Notes under the pieces: generated by a model
Told to the model about the DNA's origin: nothing
Seen by the model: the letters and a program-made list of their open reading frames with translations, nothing else
The model's database searches: none
Source: IMCC2047 sp041395865
GTDB lineage: Bacteria > Pseudomonadota > Gammaproteobacteria > Pseudomonadales > IMCC2047
Assembly (NCBI GenBank): GCA_041395865.1
Contig: JAWKZQ010000009.1
Span: 1-64,000, forward strand
Direction: 5' to 3'
DNA: 64,000 nucleotides
Shown here: in pieces, positions 1 to 9,070 of the stretch
How positions within the stretch are numbered: position 1 is the first letter of the stretch
How the letters are laid out: each line of letters starts with the position of its first letter
Made by a program: the position numbers and the translations under genes

Positions 1-1455
1 GCTGCGCAGTTGCATATCGATACCGATACGCTTGAGGTTGCGTTTAAAGGGGAGCAGCACCTTGGCGAAACTGGGTTGATCGAACAGAACCTCGAATACC
101 AGCGGCTCACCGGTTTTTATATTAATCATTTGATTGTTTTTTATTTGCCATCCTGCTTCCTTGAGCAGTTTCAGGGCTTTTCGCTGCTGTTTACGCAGGG
201 TTCCTTTGCCATTGGTAACCGGCGTTTCGAAGGGCGTTTCAAACAGGTGCGCTGGCAAGTTTGCCCGGTAGGGCTCCAACAGGGTCAATTCTTCCGGTGT
301 TGGCATGCCGCTGGCGGCCAGTTCGGTATTCGGGAAAAAGCTGCGATTGCGTTGGTAGGCGTTAAAGAAAATAGCCCGGTTCAGCCATTCGAAATCGAAC
401 ATTTGGGCAATGGCTTCGCGAACCCGTATATCCTTGAATAATTCACGGCGGGTGTTGAAGAAAAAAGCCTGGTACCCGGTGGGAATATCGTGATCGATTT
501 CGAGCTTGATGACGTCACCGCGTTGCAGGGCAGGAAAGTCATAACCGGTGGCCCAGTTGCTGGAAATATAATCGCGATAAACGTCAAATTCGCCGGATTT
601 AAAGGCCTCGAAAGCCACATGAAGGTCGCGGTAATAATCAAAGATGACGGTGTCGAAGTTGTAACGGCCGCGATTTACAGGCAGTTCTTTACCCCAGTAA
701 TCCTTCACCCGTACAAATTTGAGGCGGCGTCCCGGCTCAAAATCAACCAGGCGGTAAGGGCCGCTGCCCAATGGTGGTTCCATCAAGGCTTTTTCAAAAT
801 CACGGTTTTGCCAGAAGGCCTTTGAAAGAACGGGCAGTTCGCCAACACGCAGGGGCAGAGCGCGGGTGTCTTCGCCGCTGAAGGTGAATTTAACGCGTTT
901 GGGGCCGAGTTTTTTGACGCTTTTAACGTCCTGATACATCTGTTGAAAGCGAGGATGTCCTTTTTCGACCAGGGTTTGATAGGAAAAGACGACGTCATCG
1001 GCGGTGATGGGGGAGCCATCGTGAAAGCGTGCTTCGGCGCGTAAATTGAAAATAACCCAGCGGCGATTTTCAGGGTATTCGATACTTTCGGCAATCAGGC
1101 CATAGGCCGTTTGGGGTTCGTCACCGGAAGGGGAATATTGACCGGAACCCACCATCAGTGGCTCGTTTAACCCGAATACGCCCCAAAGGCTGAGATAGGG
1201 CGGCAATCCCTTTAGGGTGTAGGGGTTAAGCGTATCGAAGGTTCCAACACCCATAAGCCGTATTGTTCCCCCCTTCGGCGCGTGGGGGTTTACGTAGTCA
1301 AAATGGCTGAAGTTGGCTGGGTATTTCGTGGTGCCATGCAGGGCGACCGCATGGGACACTAGGATTTCTGAACGAGCGGGCCCGTTGACCGTCAATAGTA
1401 GTAGGAGCACAAAAAAGGCTCTTGATATGTGTGCTGTTCGGAGCAAGTCAGACAA
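1..1455 (-). CDS. Extracellular solute-binding protein family 5 (YejA-like oligopeptide ABC transporter), 3' end cut by window
   Basis: An open frame of 485 codons runs from a TTG start at 1455 to the window edge, so the last ~120 residues of a usual ~600-residue protein are missing. Residues ~10-28 form a hydrophobic signal peptide ending near PARSE. The mature start (LHGTTKYP, then HFDYVNPHAPKGG) is typical of YejA-type periplasmic proteins that feed oligopeptides, or microcin C-like peptides, to an ABC importer. Further family-like stretches are LNPYTLKG and FNLRAEARFHDGSP. A second in-frame TTG at 1446 is an alternative start. The transporter's permease genes are not in the window. Family call is firm; the substrate is inferred. 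Confidence 0.8.
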   Translation of the reverse strand, partial: MSDLLRTAHISRAFFVLLLLLTVNGPARSEILVSHAVALHGTTKYPANFSHFDYVNPHAPKGGTIRLMGVGTFDTLNPYTLKGLPPYLSLWGVFGLNEPLMVGSGQYSPSGDEPQTAYGLIAESIEYPENRRWVIFNLRAEARFHDGSPITADDVVFSYQTLVEKGHPRFQQMYQDVKSVKKLGPKRVKFTFSGEDTRALPLRVGELPVLSKAFWQNRDFEKALMEPPLGSGPYRLVDFEPGRRLKFVRVKDYWGKELPVNRGRYNFDTVIFDYYRDLHVAFEAFKSGEFDVYRDYISSNWATGYDFPALQRGDVIKLEIDHDIPTGYQAFFFNTRRELFKDIRVREAIAQMFDFEWLNRAIFFNAYQRNRSFFPNTELAASGMPTPEELTLLEPYRANLPAHLFETPFETPVTNGKGTLRKQQRKALKLLKEAGWQIKNNQMINIKTGEPLVFEVLFDQPSFAKVLLPFKRNLKRIGIDMQLRS

Positions 1456-1571
1456 ACCTGGTTTAACCGTTAATTAATGATGACAACTTGACCTCAAAAA
1501 CGGTCATGCGTTCGTCATTATCTCCTGTGGAATAAATAAATCCAGACCGATTCGCAATCCGTACAGCGATT

Positions 1572-2102
1572 GTGACGATGATGGATATACTGACGCTTTT
1601 GGAACCGCTGGACTGGAAAGGCATTTCCAGTGCGTTACTGGCAGGCGGCATTATCGGCCTGGAACGCCAGTTAATGGGCAAGGCGATCGGAATTCGTACC
1701 AGTGCGTTAATATGCCTGGCGACCTATCTGTTTATAGCCATGTCCTTTTCAGTCTCGAACGATATGACAGACCCGTCCCGTATTATTGGCCAGGTCGTTA
1801 CCGGGGTCGGCTTCCTGGGGGCCGGTGTTATCATGGCCCGCAAAGGCGTGGTACTCGGGGTGACATCGGCGGCGGTTATTTGGGTGCTGGCCGCGCTGGG
1901 TATTGTTATCGGCACCGGGCATAACCTGTTGGGAATCATACTGGCACTCTTGACCGTTGGCATGCTGGTGGGGCTGGAGTATGTCGAAAATATCTTCAAG
2001 TGGTTGCAGCGTAGTGTCGATGAAACCATCTCGCGTCAAAGCAGGGAAAAGGAGCAGGGCAGAGATGACAAGACATCTCTGCATAAAAACTCACGGGAAT
2101 AG
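1572..2102 (+). CDS. MgtC/SapB family inner-membrane protein
   Basis: 176 residues, predicted from a GTG start at 1572, with ATG codons at 1578 and 1581 as alternatives. The N-terminal half is a run of hydrophobic helices with the MgtC/SapB signatures GGIIGLERQ and GVGFLGAGVIM. The C-terminus is short and charged, so this is the short form without the cytoplasmic ACT-like domain of Salmonella MgtC. Family members are linked to magnesium homeostasis and acid tolerance, but the molecular activity of short forms is not settled. It is divergent from the solute-binding protein gene and convergent with mltD. Confidence 0.85.
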   Translation: MTMMDILTLLEPLDWKGISSALLAGGIIGLERQLMGKAIGIRTSALICLATYLFIAMSFSVSNDMTDPSRIIGQVVTGVGFLGAGVIMARKGVVLGVTSAAVIWVLAALGIVIGTGHNLLGIILALLTVGMLVGLEYVENIFKWLQRSVDETISRQSREKEQGRDDKTSLHKNSRE

Positions 2103-2106
2103 CTGC

Positions 2107-3753
2107 TTACAGGCTGGCTTGGGTGATATCGACGTAAAGTTTGAGGGGTTGTCCTGGTTGCAGGTATTTTTTACGGCTGATTCCGTTCCAGGATTCAATA
2201 TCACCGATCGTGACGTTAAATTTTTGTGCAATCCGCGCCAAGGAGTCGCCATTCCTTACTTTGTAGGCAACGCGGCGGATGACCTGGCGATCGTTTCCGT
2301 TCGTGCTGCCGGCTTTGCTCCAGACGACTAATTTTTGACCAACCCGCAGGGTGTCGCCGATACCGAGGTTATTCCAACGCACCAGCTGGCGGGTGGTAAC
2401 CCCGTATTTACGGGCAATATCCCAATAACTGTCGCCGGGTTGAGCGATATGAATTTTTTTAATGCTGGATGAGACGTTACGGTTTTGCTTTGTTTTTAAA
2501 CGTTCGGTGGCAGTGAGGACATACTGTTCGGCACCTTTGCTGGCGACCGGTACAAACAGCACTTTGCCGGCGCGAATCTGGTTATTGCTCATGCCGTTGA
2601 CGTCACGCAGCACCTTCGAGGTTGTTTTGTAGCGCGAAGCAATGACGCTGATGGAGTCGCCCGGCTGAATTTTATAGCGCACCCAGTTCACACGCTTTTC
2701 GGGCGGAAGGTTGCTCAGGTTGACCTTGAAGGCAGGGGCTTTTTCAACGGGAACGTTAAGCAGGTGCGGGCCATCCGGGCGAGTGGCCCATTGATTGAAA
2801 CCCGGATTGAGGAGGTACAGCTCATCAAGGCTGATTTCCGCCATATCAGCGGCTTGCGCCATATCGATCTGGGAACCGACATCCACGGTTTCGAAATAGG
2901 GGGCGTTGGCAATTTCTGGGAACTCAACACCGTATTTTTCCGGGCTTTGGAGGAGCTGGGCCAGGGCAATCATTTTTGGCACGTAATCTTTGGTTTCCTT
3001 GGGCAGTTCCAGCGACCAGAAGTCGGTTGGCTTGCCCTGTTTCCGGTTTTTCCGAATCGCTTTGTTCACATTGCCTTCACCGGAGTTATAGGCGGCCAGT
3101 GCCAGCAGCCAGTCCTGGTCGAAACGTTGATGCAGGTAGGTCAGGTAGGCTAGCGCGGCCTCGGTAGATTTAACAACGTCGCGGCGACCGTCGTACCACC
3201 AGTCTTGATGCAGACCGAAACGCTTTCCGGTGGCAGGGATGAACTGCCACATACCGGATGCACGGCCGTGTGAGTAGGCAAATGGGTCATAGGCGCTTTC
3301 AACAATCGGCAGCAGCGCCAGGTCTGCGGGCATACCCTGTGCCTTGATAGTTTCTGCTACATGGTACAAATAGCGGTTGGCGCGCTTTGCGACGCGCACA
3401 AAATACTCCGGGTGACGAGCATACCAATTGCGCTGTACGCGAACCGCTTTGTTATCGACAGACAGGTCAAAACTGAGGTCGTCGCGAAGGCGTGTCCAGA
3501 CATCGTCAACCAGGTCTACTGACTGCTCGTTTACGGAAAGAGGGGCGCTAACCAGCAGCGTGTTGTCAGCCAGGTTGAGGCCGGGGGAGTGCGTTGCTTG
3601 CTCGAGCAATGCTAAAGAATTGATATCGCCCTTGCTGAAGCTTTTCTGGGAGGGCGCCTGTTCCAGGTGCTGCTGTAACGAACAGCCGGCAGTTGTCAGC
3701 AGGGAACCGCTTATCATAATTGTTGCAATAACTTTAGCTTTGCTTTTTAACAT
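2107..3753 (-). CDS. mltD: Membrane-bound lytic murein transglycosylase D
   Basis: 548 residues. The signal peptide ends in a lipobox (LTTAGC), so it should be an outer-membrane lipoprotein. Residues ~115-260 are the SLT catalytic domain, with LLPIVESAYDPFA (catalytic Glu) and GMWQFIPATGKRFGL, followed by ALAAYNSGEGNV. Three LysM peptidoglycan-binding repeats follow (~355-400, ~435-480, ~495-540). It cleaves the MurNAc-GlcNAc bond to form anhydro-muropeptides during wall remodelling. It lies 91 bp downstream of gloB on the same strand, the arrangement known from E. coli and Pseudomonas. Confidence 0.95.
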   Translation of the reverse strand: MLKSKAKVIATIMISGSLLTTAGCSLQQHLEQAPSQKSFSKGDINSLALLEQATHSPGLNLADNTLLVSAPLSVNEQSVDLVDDVWTRLRDDLSFDLSVDNKAVRVQRNWYARHPEYFVRVAKRANRYLYHVAETIKAQGMPADLALLPIVESAYDPFAYSHGRASGMWQFIPATGKRFGLHQDWWYDGRRDVVKSTEAALAYLTYLHQRFDQDWLLALAAYNSGEGNVNKAIRKNRKQGKPTDFWSLELPKETKDYVPKMIALAQLLQSPEKYGVEFPEIANAPYFETVDVGSQIDMAQAADMAEISLDELYLLNPGFNQWATRPDGPHLLNVPVEKAPAFKVNLSNLPPEKRVNWVRYKIQPGDSISVIASRYKTTSKVLRDVNGMSNNQIRAGKVLFVPVASKGAEQYVLTATERLKTKQNRNVSSSIKKIHIAQPGDSYWDIARKYGVTTRQLVRWNNLGIGDTLRVGQKLVVWSKAGSTNGNDRQVIRRVAYKVRNGDSLARIAQKFNVTIGDIESWNGISRKKYLQPGQPLKLYVDITQASL

Positions 3754-3844
3754 ATTGATAAATATCTTTTTATTTATTGATTTGTTGCGCTTTCTCGAGT
3801 GGAGAGTCGCTTGCTCAGCGGCAGCTTACTCCTAAGCATAGCTG

Positions 3845-4621
3845 CTAGAAACGATCTTTCCAGGCACGTGTTTCGCGGAAAACGGCGACCGGGCTGCTCA
3901 GTGTTTGCCCGCAATGGGTACTGACCGAGGCGCCAATAGCCACTTCTTCACTGCGTAAAAAGGGGTTGATTGCCCGTTCGTTGGCGATGGTGCTGGGAAC
4001 CGTGGGAAGCCCGGCATCACGTTGTTGCTTGCACCAATCCTGATAGTCGCGCAGAGCCTGGTTGGAAGGCTCTACGGCCCTTGCAAAATCCAGGTTGGCC
4101 AGCGTGTATTCATGGGCTGGATAAACCCGTGTTTCTCCCGGCAGGTTTGCCAATTTGCTCAGCGACCTGTGCATTTGTTCGGCTGAGCCTTCAAACAGGC
4201 GACCACAGCCGCCGGAAAACAGGGTATCGCCGCAAAATAATAGCGGTTGAGGTAGCGTTTCGCTGACAAAGGCGATGTGATCAAGGGTATGACCGGGAAC
4301 CTCTATAATGCGAAAGGTTTCACCGAGCACTTGAACCTTGTCGCCCTCGCTCAATCGTTCGGTTATTTCGGCAATGGCCGGGTTGTAGGGGCCGTATACA
4401 GGCACCTGGGCGTCACGGGTTAATTTTGCCAGCCCGCCCACATGGTCGCCATGGTGATGTGTGATCAGGATGGCATCCAGCGTCAGGTTTTGTTTCTGCA
4501 GGATTTCCAGCACAGGAGCGGCATCCCCTGGGTCAACGACGACAACCCTGTCACTGTCATCAAGATGCAGCATCCAGATGTAATTGTCGTTAAAGGCGGG
4601 TATGGGGGTGACGGTTATCAT
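3845..4621 (-). CDS. gloB: Hydroxyacylglutathione hydrolase (glyoxalase II)
   Basis: 258 residues, the usual family length. The metallo-beta-lactamase fold metal-binding motif THHHGDHVGG is at ~54-63. The further ligand histidines and aspartate sit in PGHTLDH and FCGDTLFSGGCGR, and the glyoxalase II C-terminal domain (YPAHEYTLANL) is present. It hydrolyses S-lactoylglutathione to lactate and glutathione in methylglyoxal detoxification in the cytosol. It is divergently transcribed from the methyltransferase-rnhA-dnaQ operon, the conserved gammaproteobacterial order. Confidence 0.96.
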   Translation of the reverse strand: MITVTPIPAFNDNYIWMLHLDDSDRVVVVDPGDAAPVLEILQKQNLTLDAILITHHHGDHVGGLAKLTRDAQVPVYGPYNPAIAEITERLSEGDKVQVLGETFRIIEVPGHTLDHIAFVSETLPQPLLFCGDTLFSGGCGRLFEGSAEQMHRSLSKLANLPGETRVYPAHEYTLANLDFARAVEPSNQALRDYQDWCKQQRDAGLPTVPSTIANERAINPFLRSEEVAIGASVSTHCGQTLSSPVAVFRETRAWKDRF

Positions 4622-4705
4622 AATCCTGCTCGGTATTACTAAAGGGTCGGCGTATAATAATTAAGGCGTGAGTGATTTACTAATCGGATTTATTGGCATA
4701 CGCAA

Positions 4706-5503
4706 ATGAAGCTTTTTGGTCAACAACGCAGGTCAATAGTTCAACACCAGATTGACTGGCAACTTTGGCAGCAACAGAAACTGGGCCAGCACCTGTTGGG
4801 TTATGAGCGGGCACTGCTCTCGCCGCATATCAAGCGCAAACTGGGTCGGCACCTTTTCCAGCTGAGTATCGCTGGCTGCGAACCCATCTACGACAGCTCC
4901 CCGATGCCCTACCAGAGTTTTGCGCAAATCAGTTGCGCCGGTGACAAACGCAAGGTGCCGAGCAATAGCAGCCTGATCGTTGAACCCTGCTATTTGCCCG
5001 TCGCCAACGATGCGCTCGACGGCATTATTCTTCACCATGTTCTTGAGTACACAAGAAACCCCCACCAGGTTCTTCGCGAAGCACATCGGACACTGACCTC
5101 GGGAGGACTGTTGTTTATCGTTAACTTTAATCCCTGGAGCATGATGGGAATGCGGCGAATGCTGACGTTTTCACGCAAAGCTCCCTGGAGCGGCAGTTAC
5201 CGGTCGGCGATGAGATTATGCGACTGGCTTAAGTTGCTGGGCTTTGAGGTTGAAGTGATTCAATACGCCTTTTTTAACCCGCCTTTGAATGCCCGCGAAA
5301 AGGGTGCAAGCGACAATTGGATTGAGCATTTCGGGAAAAAATACAATTGCTTTTTCGGTAGCACCTATGCCATCGTTGCGCGCAAACAAACCGCCGGTAT
5401 GATACCGTTGCGGGAAATCAGAATAACGCGCCGGGTGCTGGCATTCCCAATTACCGAGCCCACGACACGTAACCTCAAAGCTTCAGACGAGAAAGACCTT
5501 TGA
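4706..5503 (+). CDS. SAM-dependent methyltransferase (YafS-like, class I fold)
   Basis: 265 residues. The central region (ALDGIILHHVLEYTRNPHQ, then REAHRTLTSGGLLF and VNFNPWSMMG) matches the C-terminal half of class I methyltransferases of the UbiE/YafS type. The classical glycine-rich SAM motif I is weak. The substrate is unknown. It is first in a tight operon: its TGA overlaps the TTG start of rnhA. Its place between gloB and rnhA is the position of E. coli yafS, which supports orthology. Confidence 0.8.
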   Translation: MKLFGQQRRSIVQHQIDWQLWQQQKLGQHLLGYERALLSPHIKRKLGRHLFQLSIAGCEPIYDSSPMPYQSFAQISCAGDKRKVPSNSSLIVEPCYLPVANDALDGIILHHVLEYTRNPHQVLREAHRTLTSGGLLFIVNFNPWSMMGMRRMLTFSRKAPWSGSYRSAMRLCDWLKLLGFEVEVIQYAFFNPPLNAREKGASDNWIEHFGKKYNCFFGSTYAIVARKQTAGMIPLREIRITRRVLAFPITEPTTRNLKASDEKDL

Positions 5504-5964
5504 CCTCTGCTTCAAATACTACTGTAGAAATATTTACCGACGGTGCCTGTAAGGGCAACCCTGGCCCGGGTGGTTGGGGAGCGCTGCTACGCTATAAGGG
5601 GCAAGAAAAAAGCCTTTTTGGCGGCGAAGCAAATACGACCAATAACCGAATGGAAATGATGGCGGTTATTCAGGCGCTGAAAAGCTTGAAACGCCCCTGC
5701 GAAGTGGTGCTCACCACGGATTCCGTCTACGTTAAAAATGGTATTACCAGCTGGATTCACGGCTGGAAGCAAAAGAACTGGAAAACTGCCGCAAAGAAGC
5801 CCGTCAAGAATGTCGACCTCTGGAAGCAACTCGATGAGGAGGTGGCCAGGCACCAGGTACACTGGCACTGGGTAAAAGGGCATAGCGGTCATCGTGAAAA
5901 TGAAATTGCCGATCAACTCGCCAACCAGGGGGTTGAGCAGGTATTGGCAGGAGAGGCCGGATGA
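5500..5964 (+). CDS. rnhA: Ribonuclease HI
   Basis: 154 residues from a TTG start overlapping the upstream stop. The catalytic acidic residues are in EIFTDGACKGNPGPGGW (Asp), NNRMEMMAVI (Glu), TTDSVYV (Asp) and the late ENEIADQLAN (Asp). The handle region KQKNWKT and the histidine loop KGHSGHRENE are also present. It degrades the RNA strand of RNA-DNA hybrids. It overlaps dnaQ by ATGA, so the two are probably translationally coupled. All active-site residues are intact. Confidence 0.97.
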   Translation: MTSASNTTVEIFTDGACKGNPGPGGWGALLRYKGQEKSLFGGEANTTNNRMEMMAVIQALKSLKRPCEVVLTTDSVYVKNGITSWIHGWKQKNWKTAAKKPVKNVDLWKQLDEEVARHQVHWHWVKGHSGHRENEIADQLANQGVEQVLAGEAG

Positions 5965-6686
5965 GACAGGTTGTACTGGATACCGAAACCACCGGCCTTG
6001 AACCCTCCCAGGGGCACCGCATCATCGAAATCGGCTGCGTGGAACTGATTGGCCGCAAACTGACCGGACGTCACTACCATCAATACATCAATCCGGAACG
6101 GGAAATTGATGACGGCGCGGCAGAGGTGCACGGCATTACCTCGGAGTTTCTAGCTGACAAGCCGGTGTTTGCCGATATCGCCGATGAATTTTTGGCCTTT
6201 ATCAAAGGCGCTGAACTGGTGATTCACAACGCACCCTTTGATGTGGGGTTTATCGACCATGAACTGAAATTGCTCGATCAGGGTTATCCATCTGTCAGGG
6301 ATATCTGTGGCGTGGTGGACAGCATTGTTCTGGCGCGTAAAAAACACCCTGGGCAGAAAAACAACCTGGATGCCCTTTGTAAACGTTACGGGGTTGATAA
6401 CTCCCAGCGTGATTTGCACGGGGCTTTGCTTGACTCGGAGATTCTGGCTGACGTCTACCTGTTGATGACAGGCGGGCAGACGGCATTAAGCCTGGGTGCC
6501 GAAGAAGCCGGTTCAGAAAATGGTGAAATGAACTTCAATCGAGTCAGCGCAGAGCGTCGGCCGTTAAAGGTTATACGCGCCAGTGGCGACGAGTTGGTAA
6601 TGCACCAGGATGCATTGCAGCAGTTGCAGGAAAGCGGTGGACACTGTATCTGGCTGGACATGGAGCCGGTTACTGAGTCGACATAG
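5961..6686 (+). CDS. dnaQ: DNA polymerase III epsilon subunit (3'-5' proofreading exonuclease)
   Basis: 241 residues. Exo I is VLDTETTGLEP (Asp/Glu pair at 7 and 9), exo II is VIHNAPFDVGFIDHEL, and exo III is HGALLDSEILADVYL with the DEDDh histidine. The C-terminal ~60 residues hold the region that binds the alpha subunit. It proofreads replication errors within the Pol III core. It is the last gene of the methyltransferase-rnhA-dnaQ operon and is followed by a strong terminator. Confidence 0.96.
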   Translation: MRQVVLDTETTGLEPSQGHRIIEIGCVELIGRKLTGRHYHQYINPEREIDDGAAEVHGITSEFLADKPVFADIADEFLAFIKGAELVIHNAPFDVGFIDHELKLLDQGYPSVRDICGVVDSIVLARKKHPGQKNNLDALCKRYGVDNSQRDLHGALLDSEILADVYLLMTGGQTALSLGAEEAGSENGEMNFNRVSAERRPLKVIRASGDELVMHQDALQQLQESGGHCIWLDMEPVTEST

Positions 6687-6710
6687 CTAGGCAGTTAAAC
6701 AGGACAAATA

Positions 6711-6738
6711 AAAAAGCCACCCTCAGGTGGCTTTTTTA
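6711..6738. terminator. Bidirectional Rho-independent terminator between dnaQ and nhaB
   Basis: Stem AAGCCACC / GGTGGCTT with a 4-base CTCA loop, flanked by A-rich and T-rich runs on either side. It can therefore stop transcription from both convergent genes. Confidence 0.9.
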
Positions 6739-6755
6739 TTTAGGTTTGCTTGCGG

Positions 6756-8258
6756 TTACAGCAGGTAAGTAACCCCGAGGTAGCCCACGACCGAAAGCAC
6801 AATGGTGTAGGGCAATGCCATAATGACCATGCGGCCGTAGGAGAGGCGGATCAAGGGCGCAATAGCAGAGGTTAGCAGAAACAGGAAGGCGGCCTGCCCG
6901 TTGGGCGTCGCCACGCTAGGCAGGTTGGTGCCGGTGTTAATGGAAACCGCAAGCAGGTCGAAGTGCTCGCGGCTGATGGCGCCAGAGTCCAGGGCCAGCT
7001 TGACTTCATTGATGTACACCGTTGCCACGAACACGTTATCGCTGATAGCGGACAAGAGGCCATTGGCGATAAAAAACATCCCCGGTTGAATCGACTCGTC
7101 CATATCTAGCACAGCGTTTATCACGGGGTTAAAGAGGTGCTGTTCGTGGATAACCGCGACGATCGCAAAAAACACCACCAACAGCGCGGTGAAGGGCAGC
7201 CCCTCTTCGAAGGATTTGCCAATCTGGTGTTCGTCAATGACGCCATTGATTGCGGTTAACAGCACAATCACGGTCAAACCGATAATGCCCACTTCGGCAA
7301 GATGGAAAGCCAGTCCGATGATCAGGAAAACGGCAACGAGACCCTGTGCAACCAGTGAAACCTTTTGCCTGTGAGTCCGTTGGCGGTCGTGGTCGCGGGC
7401 AACATCTTCCAGGATGCCGCGTACCTCTGCGGGAAGTTTTTCGCCGTAACCAAACCAGCCGGTCATCTCCAGTAAAATGACCGTCAGCAAACCTGCGCCT
7501 AGAACGGGCAGGGTAACGGGCATCATACGGGTAAAGAACTCAATGAACTCCCAACTGGCAACCTCGGCAATCAACAGGTTTTGCGGTTCGCCTACCAGGG
7601 TGCAAACGCCGCCCAGTGCCGTACCGACGGCGCCGTGCATCAACAGGCTGCGCAGGAACGCCCTGAATTTTTCCAGGTCCTCACGATGGTATTCATGCAG
7701 CGAGGAGTCACTGTTGTGGTCATGCTCAAGGGCAACCGGCTTTCCGGAAGCGACTTTATGGTAGATCGTATAGAAACCAACACTCACGCTGATCAGTACG
7801 GCGGTCACCGTTAGGGCATCGAGGAAAGCCGACAAAAAGGCGGCAACGAGAGAAAACAGCAGCGACAGCGCCATTTTCGACTTCACCTTAATGAGGATTT
7901 TGGTGAAGACAAACAGCAGCAGGTCCTTCATGAAGTAAATACCGGCCACCATGAAAACCAGCAGGAAAATAACCTGGATATTCGCTACGGCTTCGTTGAA
8001 TACGGCTTCGGCGCTCGTCATGCCGATGACAACCGCTTCGATTGCCAGCAAGCCACCGGGTTGCAGCGGGTAGCATTTGAGGGCCATGGCCAGTGTGAAG
8101 ATGAACTGGGCGATAAGAAGCCATCCGGTAATAAAGGGGCCAAGTACAAAAAAGCAAATGGGATTCAGGATTAAAAAAGCGAGAATCACTTTTTTATACC
8201 AGAGCGGGGCGGTGCCGAGAAAGTTTTGAAGCATCGCCTGGGTTATGTGTGTTGCCAT
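6756..8258 (-). CDS. nhaB: Na+/H+ antiporter NhaB
   Basis: 500 residues with about 12 hydrophobic segments. It has NhaB-family stretches such as GTALGGVCTLVGEPQNLLIA near residue 215, SDNVFVATVYINEVK, and NTGTNLPSVATPNGQAAFLF near the end. The family exports sodium in exchange for protons and supports pH and salt homeostasis, which fits a saline habitat. It is convergent with dnaQ and separated from the Nudix gene by ~150 bp that probably carries its promoter. Confidence 0.95.
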   Translation of the reverse strand: MATHITQAMLQNFLGTAPLWYKKVILAFLILNPICFFVLGPFITGWLLIAQFIFTLAMALKCYPLQPGGLLAIEAVVIGMTSAEAVFNEAVANIQVIFLLVFMVAGIYFMKDLLLFVFTKILIKVKSKMALSLLFSLVAAFLSAFLDALTVTAVLISVSVGFYTIYHKVASGKPVALEHDHNSDSSLHEYHREDLEKFRAFLRSLLMHGAVGTALGGVCTLVGEPQNLLIAEVASWEFIEFFTRMMPVTLPVLGAGLLTVILLEMTGWFGYGEKLPAEVRGILEDVARDHDRQRTHRQKVSLVAQGLVAVFLIIGLAFHLAEVGIIGLTVIVLLTAINGVIDEHQIGKSFEEGLPFTALLVVFFAIVAVIHEQHLFNPVINAVLDMDESIQPGMFFIANGLLSAISDNVFVATVYINEVKLALDSGAISREHFDLLAVSINTGTNLPSVATPNGQAAFLFLLTSAIAPLIRLSYGRMVIMALPYTIVLSVVGYLGVTYLL

Positions 8259-8409
8259 TATTATTTTTCCATACTTTATACGCCGGATTTGGCGGCTTTT
8301 AGCTGCGAAGACTGACCTTTTCGTGCCGTTAGCCTAAACCGACGCATCATAACCCAGCTTGGTTCGGGCATGCAATTTTCGACCGTTTTGATGACGTGCG
8401 CGTGACGCT

Positions 8410-9051
8410 TCAGGCTGCGCCTTTTAAGGACTCGTAGAGTGCCATAATAATGCCGGCAGTAACGCCCCAGATATGCGCGTTCTGGTAGTGGGCCGAGTAG
8501 TAATGGCGTTTTTCACCTGAGTGAACAACTTCACAGAGGCTAAAGTTGGCTGGGTCCATCAAAAAGTTCAGGGGGATAAACAGGGCATCACAGACTTCGT
8601 TAGGGTCCAGGGTCAGTGCGGGTTTTTCATTAATCAGCCCCACAACAGGGGTGACGCGATAACCGCTGACGGTATAGTAGTGGCCCAGCTGTCCAAGGAT
8701 CTGTACGTGTTTGGGCGCAATGCCGATTTCTTCGTGGGTTTCCCTGAGTGCGGTGTCATGAAGCGTGTTATCAAGGCTCTCATGGCCACCGCCCGGAAAA
8801 CTGATTTGCCCTGGGTGGTGCCTTAGGTGCTCTGCCCGCCGGGTAAGGATGACGTCCAGCCCTCGCGCGGTTCTGACGATGGGAATCAGCACCGCTGCTT
8901 TCGAATACCGGTTTTCAAAGCGGGCCTGGAAAGCCAGCGACTCTGGGTGGCGAATAGGCTCTGGCCGGCGATTCCGGTTTTGATCAAAATGACGGCGCAG
9001 TTCGCAAAGTGTGGGCTGAATGGCGCCGCATTCATTGAAATCAAGCGTCAT
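8410..9051 (-). CDS. Nudix hydrolase, CoA pyrophosphatase-like (NudL/YeaB)
   Basis: 213 residues. The CoA-pyrophosphatase signature (LTRRAEHLRHHPGQISFPGG) precedes the Nudix box, which ends in RETHEEIG with the metal-binding glutamates. Known members cleave CoA and acyl-CoA to 4'-phosphopantetheine and 3',5'-ADP. It starts 19 bp after the pabB stop on the same strand, so the two are probably one operon; this neighbourhood is also seen in E. coli (pabB-nudL). Family is sure; the CoA substrate is inferred from the signature. Confidence 0.9.
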   Translation of the reverse strand: MTLDFNECGAIQPTLCELRRHFDQNRNRRPEPIRHPESLAFQARFENRYSKAAVLIPIVRTARGLDVILTRRAEHLRHHPGQISFPGGGHESLDNTLHDTALRETHEEIGIAPKHVQILGQLGHYYTVSGYRVTPVVGLINEKPALTLDPNEVCDALFIPLNFLMDPANFSLCEVVHSGEKRHYYSAHYQNAHIWGVTAGIIMALYESLKGAA

Positions 9052-9070
9052 CAGGGAAACCTTTGCTGAA

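Noticed and set aside
10..825. Plus-strand frames at the left edge
   Set aside because: Both are shadows of the minus-strand solute-binding protein, whose frame is open across the whole region.
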